Shown here: positions 1-12,900 of the stretch, piece after piece
How the letters are laid out: each line of letters opens with the position of its first letter
Position numbering within the stretch: position 1 is the first letter of the stretch
From: Fasciolopsis buskii
Taxonomy: Eukaryota; Platyhelminthes; Trematoda; Plagiorchiida; Fasciolidae
Assembly (NCBI GenBank): GCA_008360955.1
Contig: LUCM01010391.1
Location: 281,881-345,880, forward strand
Length of the DNA: 64,000 nt
Direction: 5' to 3'
Program-made: the position numbers and the translations under genes
The notes under the pieces: model-generated
Seen by the model: only the letters and a program-made list of their open reading frames with translations
What the model was told of the DNA's origin: nothing
Database searches by the model: none

Positions 1-529
1 AGAGTAGAATTAGGATTACTGAATTCTAAACGTTGCATTATTGAATTTTAAGAATCATTTTCCATACGAAATCGTGATATTATCCAAAGGTAGGGATATT
101 TTGCCTCCGTCTTGGTAATGCTCAAAGCACCGCGCTTTGGAAGCATTTCGTATTCTTCCAAAGATCCACGATTTTTGAGTTTTGGTGGAAATATTGGAGG
201 ATGAGTATTCATTGCGTTCTAACAATGCTTGTTCTTCGAGTTTTGAACCTGTGCCTCGCTCAACATTCTTCCCAAGTATTTCTGGACCGTTGTTTGCTCT
301 AGCCTCTTGGTTGAGAAATGCAAAAAGCTCGCCGTTTGTTGTGCATTTGATAATAACCTTCGACCACTTCGACGGAATTGAATGGAGGATTGCGCCAGCA
401 GTTGCGTTAAAGATCATGGTTCAGAACCTGATTTTTATGAATACAGAAATTTCCAAAACTGAAGATCACGAGTGAAATTCTTCAAAAACTACCATTTCGC
501 AAGAATTTCATCTGCACATGCAAACTTAC
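1..529 (-). other. Start of DNAH3-like intron after exon w15
   Basis: Begins with the donor GTAAGT. No dynein sequence is seen. It holds an open frame at 55-417 on the minus strand (120 codons, with NGELFAFLNQEARANNGPE near the middle) that I do not recognise; it also lacks a plausible promoter, so I do not call it a gene. Confidence 0.6.
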
Positions 530-944
530 CGTTTTCTAAAATTGTCACTGGAAAGTCCGGTGATGGGTAACTTGTCAACCACAGTCGAAAATCTTTGTGT
601 GTATTTTGCGGGACAATCACTTCTTCGCAGATCTTTTCCAGTGCCGGCATCCAGCTGACAGCCAAGTGACAATTTTGCAAAACAATCCAACTACCGTCCT
701 GGATAGCGCTTTCAATCATATTAGCCGCGATCGGGCCTTGACCTTGACCCAGTGAGATTGTTTGAATTCTTTCCCCACTGTAGCCCATGTCGGCACCAAA
801 TCGGATCAGAGCGTTCATTGGGTCCGCACCGGGTGAGAGGACAAAAATCAACGGTGAACAGTTATTGGAATCAGCAAACGAGCCTGCCAAATCGAACGTC
901 GGGGGTTCGATGAATGTGCTTCCCATATGTACCACAATGAAATC
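530..944 (-). CDS. DNAH3: DNAH3-like exon w15: AAA6 core
   Basis: Encodes 138 residues plus one base (1302-1439). The acceptor is CCTACGCAG before GATTTC; the donor is G|GTAAGT at 529-524. Contains [71 protein letters not shown] and [20 protein letters not shown]. These form the AAA6 core just before the C-terminal domain. The family continues with a GVKMTNEPPKG-like segment, which is not found in the remaining 529 bases and so lies beyond the window. Confidence 0.96.
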
Positions 945-3900
945 CTGCGTAGGTGCAGACGTGTAGAAACCAAATAGACAAATTGGAACAATTTAAAACA
1001 CGGCGATACTCCTTCGGAAGGAATGACAGATATTTAATGTGTTCATTCACTTTAGAAAAAATATGTCAAATTCAAGTAGCAAGATCCTGATTACTGTATC
1101 TACACCTCTACATTTTGGTCTAAATCGTGGGTCTGTTTCATGTTCCTCGTGGTAGTTCCTTTATCAGGCCGCTGGAATTAGTCTGGATGCATATATATTC
1201 CACAGATTGGTACTCCAGACAAATCACGCACCAGTCGTGCAGTTGTACACCACCAGTCATGTTCATGCTGCGCTGCTGACAGTTTCGCGCACTCGCACAC
1301 TTGTACATCGGTGTGCACACGCGTACATTTGCACACCCGTGCTCTGTGTACGTAAAGCATTACCTATAACGAATGACAATTCAACGATCAGCGAGATCGG
1401 AAGTGTCCACGATTTGGTCATCGATTGATAATGCCTGTGACAGGCTGTTATGACCTCAGAGAAGCTGCGAGGGCATAGGACGCCAGGACTGATTGTCAGG
1501 TCTGCGAATGATGCCAAGAAAAATAAAACGCAACGGTAGTTTCAGAGCCAGAACAGCAAGACAATTTTAATGGAATCTTAAAGCAAAATACGACGCCTAT
1601 TCCATAAGCCACTGGAATGACCCTTGTTAGCTACACCGAGAAAAAAACGTACCATATCGTCGTGGCTTCTTGATCTCTTCAAGTGTTTCTTTTATTATGC
1701 CACCCCCTTTCATAATTTGTCTATTAGCTTCTCTCATAACCCGATTTCACAGTTCATCATAATCTGCTGTCTTAGATCGCACAAGGACCGACGAGATTTA
1801 CTCAAAGTGGTCATAAATTAACTGGCTAAAACGAATTTCATTAAATAATCGAAATACATCGCACCTGCTGACCAAACCGAATACCCCGGATCCAGGCGAA
1901 TATTGGAGACAAATCAAAAATGCCCTGCACGTACTGGTTGATGTGACGAATTTCAGTCTGATTTATGCGTGTGTATACTTACGCGAATATGATACAGATA
2001 AAACATAAAGTAACTTTCAGCTGTCAAAGTCTTCTTGCTGCCTGCGATTCCAATACATGCTGGTGTTCTTGGCCCATGTGTTGACAGCACTAGAGTCGTG
2101 TCCCAGAGTTGCTTAGTAAAAAACAACTGGGCGTGGGGCACCCGATTTGGGAGATTTGACTGATCGTTTCGAACTGGGATGTAACATCTAAAGGCACACT
2201 TTTCAGACCATACGAGGAGGGTCGTTGCACTCATTTATGGAGAATACTGTTTTCGTAACTTCTGCACCAATTAGATTCGGAGACTATAGAACAATAATAC
2301 TTAAACACGTTGTCCCAGCTAACTTATAAGAGACTGAGGGCGCCACATTCCATTAATTGACTCGGAATCAGAAAACAGACTTTCGTCAATCGATCCTTAC
2401 GCTATCGAATGGCCAGAAGAGCAAAGTTAGGACAAGAACCGATAATCATAATGCATTATGATTATTCCTGGATGAGTTCTTTTATTTTTTTACGAGGCGA
2501 TGAGTGTATTTTTTATTTTATTTCTTTTCCTCTTTTATTTTTACTCTTACATTTTTCGAGTGAAGTGCGACATCATTGATTGTATACGAAAATCTGTACA
2601 ATACAATACAATAATCGATATGAAGCATTTTTGCAGCTTCAGTGTGTTGCAGACGGACAGGAGAATTGGCCTTCAAACAAAATCTCAGAAGTTTCGTGGT
2701 CCTGTCCGCGCAACGCCATACTTGGGTGTGAAACCTTGTTATTTCGGGACCAGGATACCAAGAAGTTGAAAGTATTGGATCACTGGTGCCTACGATAAGT
2801 AGTCAAGGCAAACTGGGATCAAGGAGCTTCTGACAAGTAAATGAGAAGTGAACTACAATGGTGAACAATTGCCCATCTGCCACCAACACCGGTGACTGTA
2901 TCAGTCTGGCCATGCACTACGGCGAGCTGATAGGGAGCTTTTCTTCACGAACTACCTTTCTTCTTTCCCGCCCGGAATAATTTTGTCGTCTTGGAGGTCA
3001 GACGGAAAAGTAAACCATCGCAGTCAAAAAGGGTTTGGAGCCTCTAGGTCCAAAACCAATCTTCGACCAATATTATTCAAGCAGAACTGGGTTCCAATGT
3101 GCAAGGACTTGGCCCCTAGCCACTGCTCATAGTTGCCAGCTGTCCCCGGTGTCACTGAAACCTGCTTATCTTCTGGTAGGAGATTATTGTGTAACATTAG
3201 GTAAGTAACCACAGGTAACCAAGCCCAACTATGGAGACAAACTATACGTCTAAACAAGTGACCTTTTGGTTGACCATGCATTATCATCTAGAGATTAGGA
3301 GAAAACTATTTCTCAAAAAGGACGTCATATCTAACGTGGCTCGATCATTTTGTGACCAATCCGATGCAGACTCCGAGGCCAGCGCGGGACATTCCGTAGT
3401 TCACCTACAAAAGACTGGATCGCGCATATCCGGCAATTTCCGCAAATTGAATCAGAATGCCAAATCAGCAGCCGGATTGTTGTTTTCGTGTGGCGGATTT
3501 CACCTCCTCTCCACTTCCTAATTCCGTTATCCGGCATTCCATTCTCGTAGGAAGTTGGGCCAATCGGAGTGCGACGTAACGATCGGGAGCATCTACAATT
3601 CGCCTACACTAATACTATCCATTCACCGGATTCTATTGTCATAAAAAGTGTTGGATTTCACTGCGAACCGAGGCATACATTTATTTTGAAAATTAGAAGT
3701 GAATTGATCGTTCTGAAGAAACTGGGCGGTATGATCAGGCTGAGTGATTCTATCAAGCCTACTGGTTGTGCATCCATAGTGCAAATCGTCACCACCTCAT
3801 TCTGTCTGCCGAGACGGCTCTCCTTGTAAGACTGAAGCGCACTCATATCCCTGTCCGGCTCCGGGTGGCCGTTAATTTATTGGGGTTTGAAAACCGTACG

Positions 3901-6900
3901 AGGTTCTTATGGCTTCGAGCCCAATCAGTGGACGGGTTACCACTTGTGTGGCCGGTCGTGCAATGCGGTAAAAACAAAGGCCACGTTCACACTGCAATCA
4001 ATCGCACAACACAAATCGTTTAAGACTGAGGCCTCAAACAGGCCGCGTGTGTTCTCTTTATTTTACTATCTAGTGTAATTATTACATAAGTTTTCTTTTA
4101 AACCACGTGTTGTTTCCCAAAATTGTAGCCACTTTCGGTCAATGTCACGTGATTCACCCTGCTTCGGACATTCAGCCCTCTCTCATCCCTCTGTTCGTCT
4201 CACATTTTCACCCCCAGTAAACAGCGTGACCATTGAGCTGAGTTGGAACTTCAGCTTGGATTATTTACTGTGCCAATCACCAGGCCAAGGCATCATGTCT
4301 GATTCGAACATATTCTCGCCTATATGATAGATTTCAAGTTCCTTAAATCGATCCTCACCTCAGCCACACCTCAGCCGAACTGTCTGAAAATAGAAAGGTA
4401 TTGACGTAACTTTTTAAAGGTTTAGCCATGGGACCAAAATGGGGGCATGTTTGAGTTAAGGGTATGCGTTGGGAATTTCATCATTCATTCAGCAGTAATT
4501 TGAGGAATTGACCCCAACGCACATGGTGTGTGCGGTTTACTTAAAAACACTTCGGTAAAAATAAAAATTTTAAAGTATCGGCTAAGTCACCATGATGTTC
4601 CGGTCTTTAAGCTAGGCGCTAGATCACGTGCGAATCAGAGACCACACTCCCCAAGTGCTATGTGGTCATCTGATGTACAAAACCTTGGTGTTACATCGTT
4701 AGTCTTACATGTTCCAGTGAAACCTACCAGTTTCCGTGTTTACATTTTTGACATGTTTATGCAATGGGATGCTTATTTCCTTTAGAAGCTCATGTCGGCT
4801 CGGATTAATTCAGTCTTGGTCGATTGTAAAAACGGGAATTTCACGCGATTAAATACGATTTAATTTATTGTCTAGCTCCTTAACACAAGTTCCGGAACTA
4901 AAGTAACGAAGACATCAATAAAACGCGCAACAAGAGATCAACAGTTTGGCTAAAGATCTAGAAACGTTCACAGAAGCTTCGGGAATCGAAATTCAAAAGA
5001 ACAGGCCCATAACCATTTTATCTGAGCTGATGCCCCGCACTCTAGAAATGAGCTTCAGGATTCGTCAACTTGAGTCGATCGATTCTACGTCGTCAGGGTA
5101 AGTTATTTATCCGGGTCCGCAGCAAGCACACACAACGGACCCTCATTCGCAGGACTGTGACACGGTTGATATTACGCCCTGGCATGAATAAACAACTTTC
5201 AGAGGGATGATTAAACCAAGGGGGATTGATCGATTACGAGGAATGCTGAGTATAAAAATGAATAACGTGAATACTCCACTGGAGCAAAAGGAATCACAAC
5301 AACAACTACTACAACGACGGAGAAAGTATCGAACAAACTATGGTTCAGTTGCAGGGTTTATCTTGGGCACAAAACTGAAACGGGATTAATGATTCACCCA
5401 CTATAAAAACCTCTTGTAGCTCGAAATTAAACACAAATTGGTGCAAAGAAAACTGCCTACTTGAATTCCCGGTACCACTTTATCCGGTCGAATACAGCGA
5501 ACGACCACCAACTTTTCCAAACCGTCGACACTTGCGAATTTACCCCTCGGGATGAAGCGATGAGGTTCAGTGCTGTCGTACATTTCTTTCCACATTTGCG
5601 CCTGTTCCTTGACATCTGGATCCCGTCGAAACATATTGAAGAGAAGGAAAAACATCTCAAAAATCAGTTGGGTTGTTGAATTGAATTACGCTGTGATTTT
5701 CACTAGATAATTTAGAAAAAAATCATTATAAATTAGTGGAAAGCCAAAGTAGTTAAACACGAAAACGATTCGGCCAATCGCGACTTTGTCCAGTCCATGA
5801 CCGACCGATTAATATTGACTGGCATCATGCGAGCACCAGCGCTGGGGCGCTCGGCTGATTGGCCCCACTGGGTGATTCCTCCGTGCAGTTCACACTGAGA
5901 TTAGAACACACTGCATACCGGACTCTTGTTTACTTACTGACGTATGCCGCTTTACTTGCTCTGATTCGGGCTTGTGGAATAAACAGTTGCAAGTGTTAGA
6001 CGTACGGCTACACAGGCTAAATACACGCCGGTTTCTACCAACACAACAGCAAACAGGGGGAAATAAATGGTTAGTCCGTAGTAGATCCAAAGACACTCAC
6101 CGTCCATCAAACCCTCGAGGCCGGGCAAATCCGAGGCACGAACAATTTCGCCCCAACTCTTTTCAGATAACCATTCCGGACAGGGATTTGCGTGTGGATT
6201 ATCCAACGCGATACCACCTGTCAACAGGAAACGCCACACATTCTCGTCCACTTTATTCCTGTGAAATGAACGATTGTAGTGCAAATGAATATTCCCCAGG
6301 AAGAATCTATTACTATTTATCTACTACTGATGATTCATAGCACGAACAACGTTTTTGTTATGAGCTGAACGCATACACTGGGTACTATCGAAATTTTCAA
6401 ACATTCATGTTTGAAGAAAAGGCTCACAATGGAAGATTAGTGATTTTTCTGGGAGAGGGCGGGAAAATCTTTCAACATCCAGAGTTGTTACCATTTCACT
6501 AAACATTTACGTACATACACTCTGAAAAGTCATCGGTGAAATAAGTTTTTTAACAAACTGTTTTCGCATAGTTTCCAGTGTGTATGCGATAATAAATCGT
6601 TCTTTGTAGCTTCTCATCATGACTTTTAGCCTTTGCTTGTGAATTTTTTCGCCTTGGTAATAAGTTGTTTGTTTAGTGGCACAAAGACACAGATTTCTAA
6701 AGCATCTTGGGTTTTTTGAAGGTGTTTTACAAATTAGTATACGATGGTTTCTGTGAGAACACCTTCATGGACAATAAAGACGTGCACTCATAAGAGAAAC
6801 GGTGAGGGCGGAAATATCGTGAAATTCGACATGGCACGTGACCCTCATCAGTTGATGCTAACCGCTTTTAATTTCGATTTATTCGAGCACATTTAGTGGA

Positions 6901-9900
6901 ACGAAATTCACCGAACCGAACGCCCAGGAACACTGACTATTCCTAATTAGGACAAAACCAAATATAAATGTGATAACTGCGGACAGTTTCAAGTTAGTTT
7001 ATCATATGCGCCATGGATGAGTATACTGGGAGGGCCTTGCATGCCTCATAGCCACTAGGATCCACTAATTGGGGAGGGAACGAACTGGTAACCCTAACCT
7101 TGTAACTTAAAGTCGCATAGGTCCACAGAGGGTCTCAATAGGTCAGGCGTGGTAACGAGCCGGGCGGTGGTTTGATGCCTTTGTACAACAGCAGAAAGTG
7201 GACTGGAAGGGGCTTATTACAGAAGCAAAATTTTGTTTATCGAGTTTCAAGTAGATCTGTATCCGTTCAACTCCTTTCTAGAAGGAATAATGAAAGTACG
7301 AAGCCAAAAACAGCAACAGATTGCAAGATTCTGTCTGCCACACTGTGTCCATTTTACCAATCGATCGGTTACATTAATGGACTTCAAAGATAAATTGCCT
7401 GAACTTGCCTCCTGAACAGCTAAAGATGGGAAACAGAAAAATCATAACTAGCACGATCTCGGTACACCTCGACAGCACCGGCTTTCAAACAAGTAATGAT
7501 TTTTTCAAAGTTGTCTACAGAATTCGGGTAAGCGAACCGAAAGCAGCAGGAAAAAACAATATTTATCAACTGTAGACGCTTTGGCAATTATATTGATAAG
7601 CCCATCGCACTGGCCTCATAAGTGATTTGTCAGGGCCGTGAAGGTACTCCGGCCACGATCCGAAACTAGCCCACAGACTCAGCCTGATTCGAAGGTTGAC
7701 TCGTTGTCCGAAACCGGAAATGGATACCCACGCGCACACATGGTCATTGTTTTTCTGGTCTGGCCCCAGTCAAGGTACAAAAAGCGTTTACTATCCGATA
7801 TTTTGCCGCCTATGCTGGTAGCAATATGGGGAGGGTAATCAATCCCGCAGCAGGAAACAATCAGAAGGAGTCACCCAAAGAAGCAACAGTGAATATATCA
7901 AAAGCACCCCTCAACAGACAAAGACCGAGATAACATTAAATAGACGCAGCAGAGCCAGAACTCAAGTGGACTGCACGTCTCTTCCAGTTGAGAGCAACAT
8001 TTCGAGTAATCTCTCCGAATAATCGGACCAGTACAGCCAGAGAGAGGTTCAAAATAACAAAAGCAACAGTGTTTGACACATGGTTGAATCGGTCCCGGAA
8101 CGCTCAGTCAATCAGAACATGGATCTCGCGTGAGCGTGGTCTGGATAAGAACAATAATATACTGCCGAGCAAAGTCTGGGAACTGTGACTTGTTTCGCTT
8201 CGCAAAAAACGTGTGTACCATTAGCTTGTCTTTTTGTTACAATATGATGAGTACCAATCATGTAACTGAGACATTCTTCATAAGATGCTCATTCTCAATC
8301 AGACATATATAAACAATATAACCTTACGTGGAGACCATTTAGGCCTGCTGCGTTAATCGCTTACGTCGTTGTCGTGACAGTGAAGCAGTGAGCGAGAATC
8401 GGTAAAATCTTTTGATACCACAAAATAATAGAATGATTAGAAACCTCGGTTAGATTAAAATTTTGTATTTGCGCATTTCCAGCATTTTAAGCTAAACGAG
8501 GTTATCGCTTTCATAATATTATGTGCATAACCTATGACAAGAGCATGGCTTTCATGGAGGAAATCACTCACATCCGAAAGTGGCCAGAGGGTTAGTTATA
8601 TTCATGCTAAAATTTTTATGGGAGAAGTCCTTTTATCTAATACTCGCGCTAATTATCACCGATATTTCATGCATCGTTATCCAGGTAGAGTTAAATAGCA
8701 TTTAAATGCCCCATTTTTCAACAGTACTGGAGTATGCAATTATAAGTATCCTGCACAGTAACAGGAAAGACTGAAAGTCGTAGTCTGGTGACCCGTTCAT
8801 TTTGTCGATAGATGCATGGCGTGTGACTACTTGTAACACAGTTAGGAAATGGACATTTCTCGCAGGAACTTATTAGAAAACTTTACCCCGCTTTCTTATT
8901 TCTGTCCAACTTGTTTACTCTTAAAAGAATAAAATGAGTATTGCCTAACATATGGACTAAAAGAGAACGAATTAGGTATAAAGGGGATTTTTTTCTTGTG
9001 GCGATCCAGATATTCGGTTGATTCTAGGAAAGTAGACAGTATAAATAAACGACAATTTCTCCGAAAGAAGTTCAGTGTTTCACTCTGCCAGGATTCGGTA
9101 AATATGTTGTCGTGAGCAGATGGGTTTTATTTCAATTAGGCAAATTTGGGTCTGAATTGTGCTCCATATAAAAACAGTACCACTCGTATCTAGATATTAT
9201 CCAAATTGTTTCTCGTCGTGACAATAGTTTACCGAACTATCAAGTCAGTGGATGTTGACGTATAAGTTCTAAAACGTCTTGGTGTATGAGACAAAACGGT
9301 TCCGTAGGGAGATGCTGGACGCCACATCAAAGTGACCAACCATTACTGAGAGCAGTGCGTCCATCGATGTCTATTGTTTAGTGATGCTGAATGTCTCACA
9401 ATACATGCACCAAATTTAATTAATCTCGCCTTGTTCTTCCTAGCGGTCTCGTAATGGGTCGTGTTTTTGATATACATACTGTGACTAAAATGGAATATAT
9501 ATATATATATTGTGGGCAGTATATCGGTGAGTGAACCAAATTTCCCCGGAAGCACGACGGGTTTCGCGGTTATTGCCGCTCGTCAGGTATGCATACCCGG
9601 TACTCTCTTGTCCGAAGATCCGTATGCCAGCACACTCTTCCCTGTATGTAAAGACACTAGATTAATAAGCGAATGGAGGAGAACGCAACCAAATACGGGT
9701 AGTGGTCAAAGCTTCCGGTATTTATTTGCAATAGAGTTGATTTGATCAGTTAATAAAAGATAAAAACAAAGAGGTGAAATCACATCACAAGAGAGATTAC
9801 GAAATGGGGAAACTTATATAATCGCAGCACGCAAACAGGACTATGCGGACAGTGTCAGCGTGCAACATACCGTATGGGCAGCCCGTTAGGGTCATTGAGC

Positions 9901-12900
9901 TGACCTCAACCTGAACTCGGACTGCCTCATCCACTTTTAAATGTACTAGATGAACTGGGCCTAATCGATGCTAAACATGACCAATTTTGACAGCACTGAG
10001 TGACCAAAATGATTCACAATCAACCATGTTTGTGTTGAACACAATCAACAAGAATGAGGAAATAGACCTCGATAGGCATCCGTTCAATATCTGTCAACGC
10101 GTTTGGGACAGGGCAAGCTTGCAACCATCTTGCGTAGCCAGCAGCGATTCGTGGAACCAGGTTAGTTGCTAGAAGCAGACAGTCTCGAAGTGATATGCAA
10201 ATACTTGGCAAATCTGCGAATTGAATCGTTAGCGAAAAATTCCGGAGAATTAGCATAGGATCTCAGCCTAGAACTTGTGAAAAATTACGAAGTGGAAAAT
10301 AAAGACCCATGTTACTCACTCGCTCTTCAGTAGCGCATAGCACATCAACATGGAAAAGAGCAGTTTGTGGTTCTCAAACAACGACCGGCAAATGTTCTTA
10401 TAAACACTGTTTGTGAAGAAATTGTTTAGCAGTGAAATTCGTTCATCCAAAACTTGGGATTGTTCGCTGTTGCCAATCGACTGAAATCAAACATCAGATT
10501 TGAAAATCACCAGAAATTGTTAACTGTAACTATCATGTTTGTCAAATAATGACATCATTTTGTCTCATACAAAGTAAAAGTACTTGAGAAATAGATCCAT
10601 GGCTTAGAAAACGGGACACCTATTTAGGTGTTTCCGAGTAGAGAATGATCCTAAGGTTACAAGGTACCGAACCGATGACATCCTCATTCGAAATCCTCGA
10701 TGCCAACCGCCTAACGTCCGCAGATTTTCTAAGGTTTCCTGGTCCAGCTACACCTGTTGGAGTTACTTTTGCTTGTGAATCTAAATGCAGTTCCTTGATG
10801 CTTGCATCTCAGTCTCGTATAGGCTGTGTTCTGGTTGATCGATCAAATAGGGGCGTTATAGATATACCTGAAAACAGACGTGCATAGGCTTGTTAGGCCG
10901 GTAATCGACTGGTGAGATACAGGTATAGGATAGCTGTGAATGCACACGCACAGGTGACCTCCTGACACAGTTTGGGTTCAGTTCGTCTAATAAATCAACT
11001 GTTGTTCGCTCAGTTTATGCTAATTGGCTTGGTCCACTTTAAATTTGATGTTAGTGTTATAAGTTTAATGAATACAAGGATCCTGTTCGTACTTGTTTTT
11101 GACTAGATTACGAATTCAATGTCATGGAATAAACTAGTCAGAAGCTTGATTTTAGGGTTAACAGTCTAATAATTAATGCGTTATCCTCGAATAGACTACA
11201 AAAGATAAAATCATGAAAGCCAAAGCAACAGGCATCAGCTAGCGAGTTCCTAGTGGCCGGTGGTGGTGGAGCTATCATCATCACAAATTTCAGACCGAGA
11301 AGGCATGGTTTGCATTCTCGCGACCGCTATTCACTTTTTCCTTCGTATATGCTTGATCGTCCGTAGGCCCATCTCACAGAATCTAGCATCTTTTCCTAAT
11401 GAAAGTAATGCGAAACACATTATTACTATTGCACCTTCTGTTGAAACCGTACGTGAGAAAACCGATCCACTGCGGTTGTCCTTGCCTCTCCTTCCTGGCT
11501 CCCTCCTCACGTGTAGGTTGTATTCAGTGTTTGTCCTGATTCATCGTCGTTTACAATAGTAGTAAGGTATTTTGTTTTGTATCTGTTCTTGATTTTGGAT
11601 TGAATTCACTTTGATCTCGCTAGTAACGTCGTCAACTAAGGAATATAAATTATAATTACGATTAATAATTCTATCATACTCCATCAAATTAATTTACTCC
11701 ACCCAATCACCACAAGCATGATGAGCGGGTGAAGATTCAAAGGCAACAGAATAAAAGGGAAAATCGGAGAGCTTTCGAAAAAAACATACCGATAAGAACA
11801 GATTGATAAACCAGGTTAATGAGTACTGGTACATTGGATCGATATTGGATAGATCAGAGATGCAGAAAAACAGCAGGGAACCGTGTTCAGCCACTGGACG
11901 ATAAGCGTTTCGTGCGGCATCAATTTCCAATTGAGTTGACTCGGCTATAACTTGTTTTTCCGTAATCTCCTCACTCAACTTTTTCGATGAGCTGAGAACA
12001 TTGATCGCATTCTCATTTTCCAAAATATTTCCTTGAGACGCACTCAGTACTTCCAAGATTTTGTCTTCTAGTTCTTTCAGTTGACGTTTATTGTCTGCCG
12101 AAGTAACAATCAACTCGTTCTTAATGGCCTCTAATTCCGGTTTTTCTTCCGCCGTAACTATTCCCAACAACTGATCCTCCAAACCAAGTGGAGTAATCAT
12201 AAAATTGAGCAAGCAGACTTTCACGGACACTTCCGGAAGATAGTGTGGATTTCGTAACCGGGTGGTGATGTAGAATCGAAAACCAGTATTATATTCGATC
12301 ACATTATCCCCAAGACGCATATAATAGGAACCTTGAGATTTGAAAATCAGTCGCTGTAAAATTGGTTCCAGAACCGGATCCAGTTCTTCGCCAACATTCT
12401 CCATCAGAACCGGGAAACCGAATTGGATGGCATTTTCCAGAACTCGTAGATAATTTGCATCACTCAATTTTACAACGCCCAATTTATTCTCTTTTTCCAT
12501 ATTTTTTATCCATTTGTTTGCCTGACCTATGTTGATCGGAAAGTAATCGAGAGTCAATGTGTATGTATTGTTCAATTGTTGAGAACATTTTCGACTTAAC
12601 AAAGGAGGCAACAGAACAAATGAGACCGCAGACATGTGGATAAACTTGGGCACGGAAAATTGGAGGGAAAACAACACATACATATGGACGAGCTGCATGG
12701 ACAAGCAGCCGCTGATTTTACTTGCTTCTTGTTGCATGCAACTCGAAAATGAAATCCACCGCACGGTCAGGGTCGCGTCATCATGTGCAAACTCAACGGG
12801 ATCCAGGTTAACATAAGACTCTGACTGGTCTATGGTTTACGGCACTCATCATCCTAAGATTTCAAAAAATAAGCATTTTCTGACACCATGTTTTGTTCTT

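Noticed and set aside
182..475. Plus-strand 97-codon open frame
   Set aside because: Antisense shadow of the equally uncertain minus-strand frame at 55-417; no recognised similarity.
3024..4080. Cluster of open frames on both strands
   Set aside because: Several overlapping short frames, none recognisable; consistent with chance in a less AT-rich patch.
5616..5660. Longer version of exon w14 starting before the GGGATCCAG acceptor
   Set aside because: Would add about 10 residues not found in the family and break phase with w13.
10569..10639. Promoter or alternative start near w12
   Set aside because: No core promoter motif and no start codon in context; the gene clearly continues on both sides.
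12527..12764. Extension of the long w11 frame upstream to a Met at 12764
   Set aside because: Unlike dynein; the acceptor at 12526 joins w10 and w11 with exact phase and family spacing.
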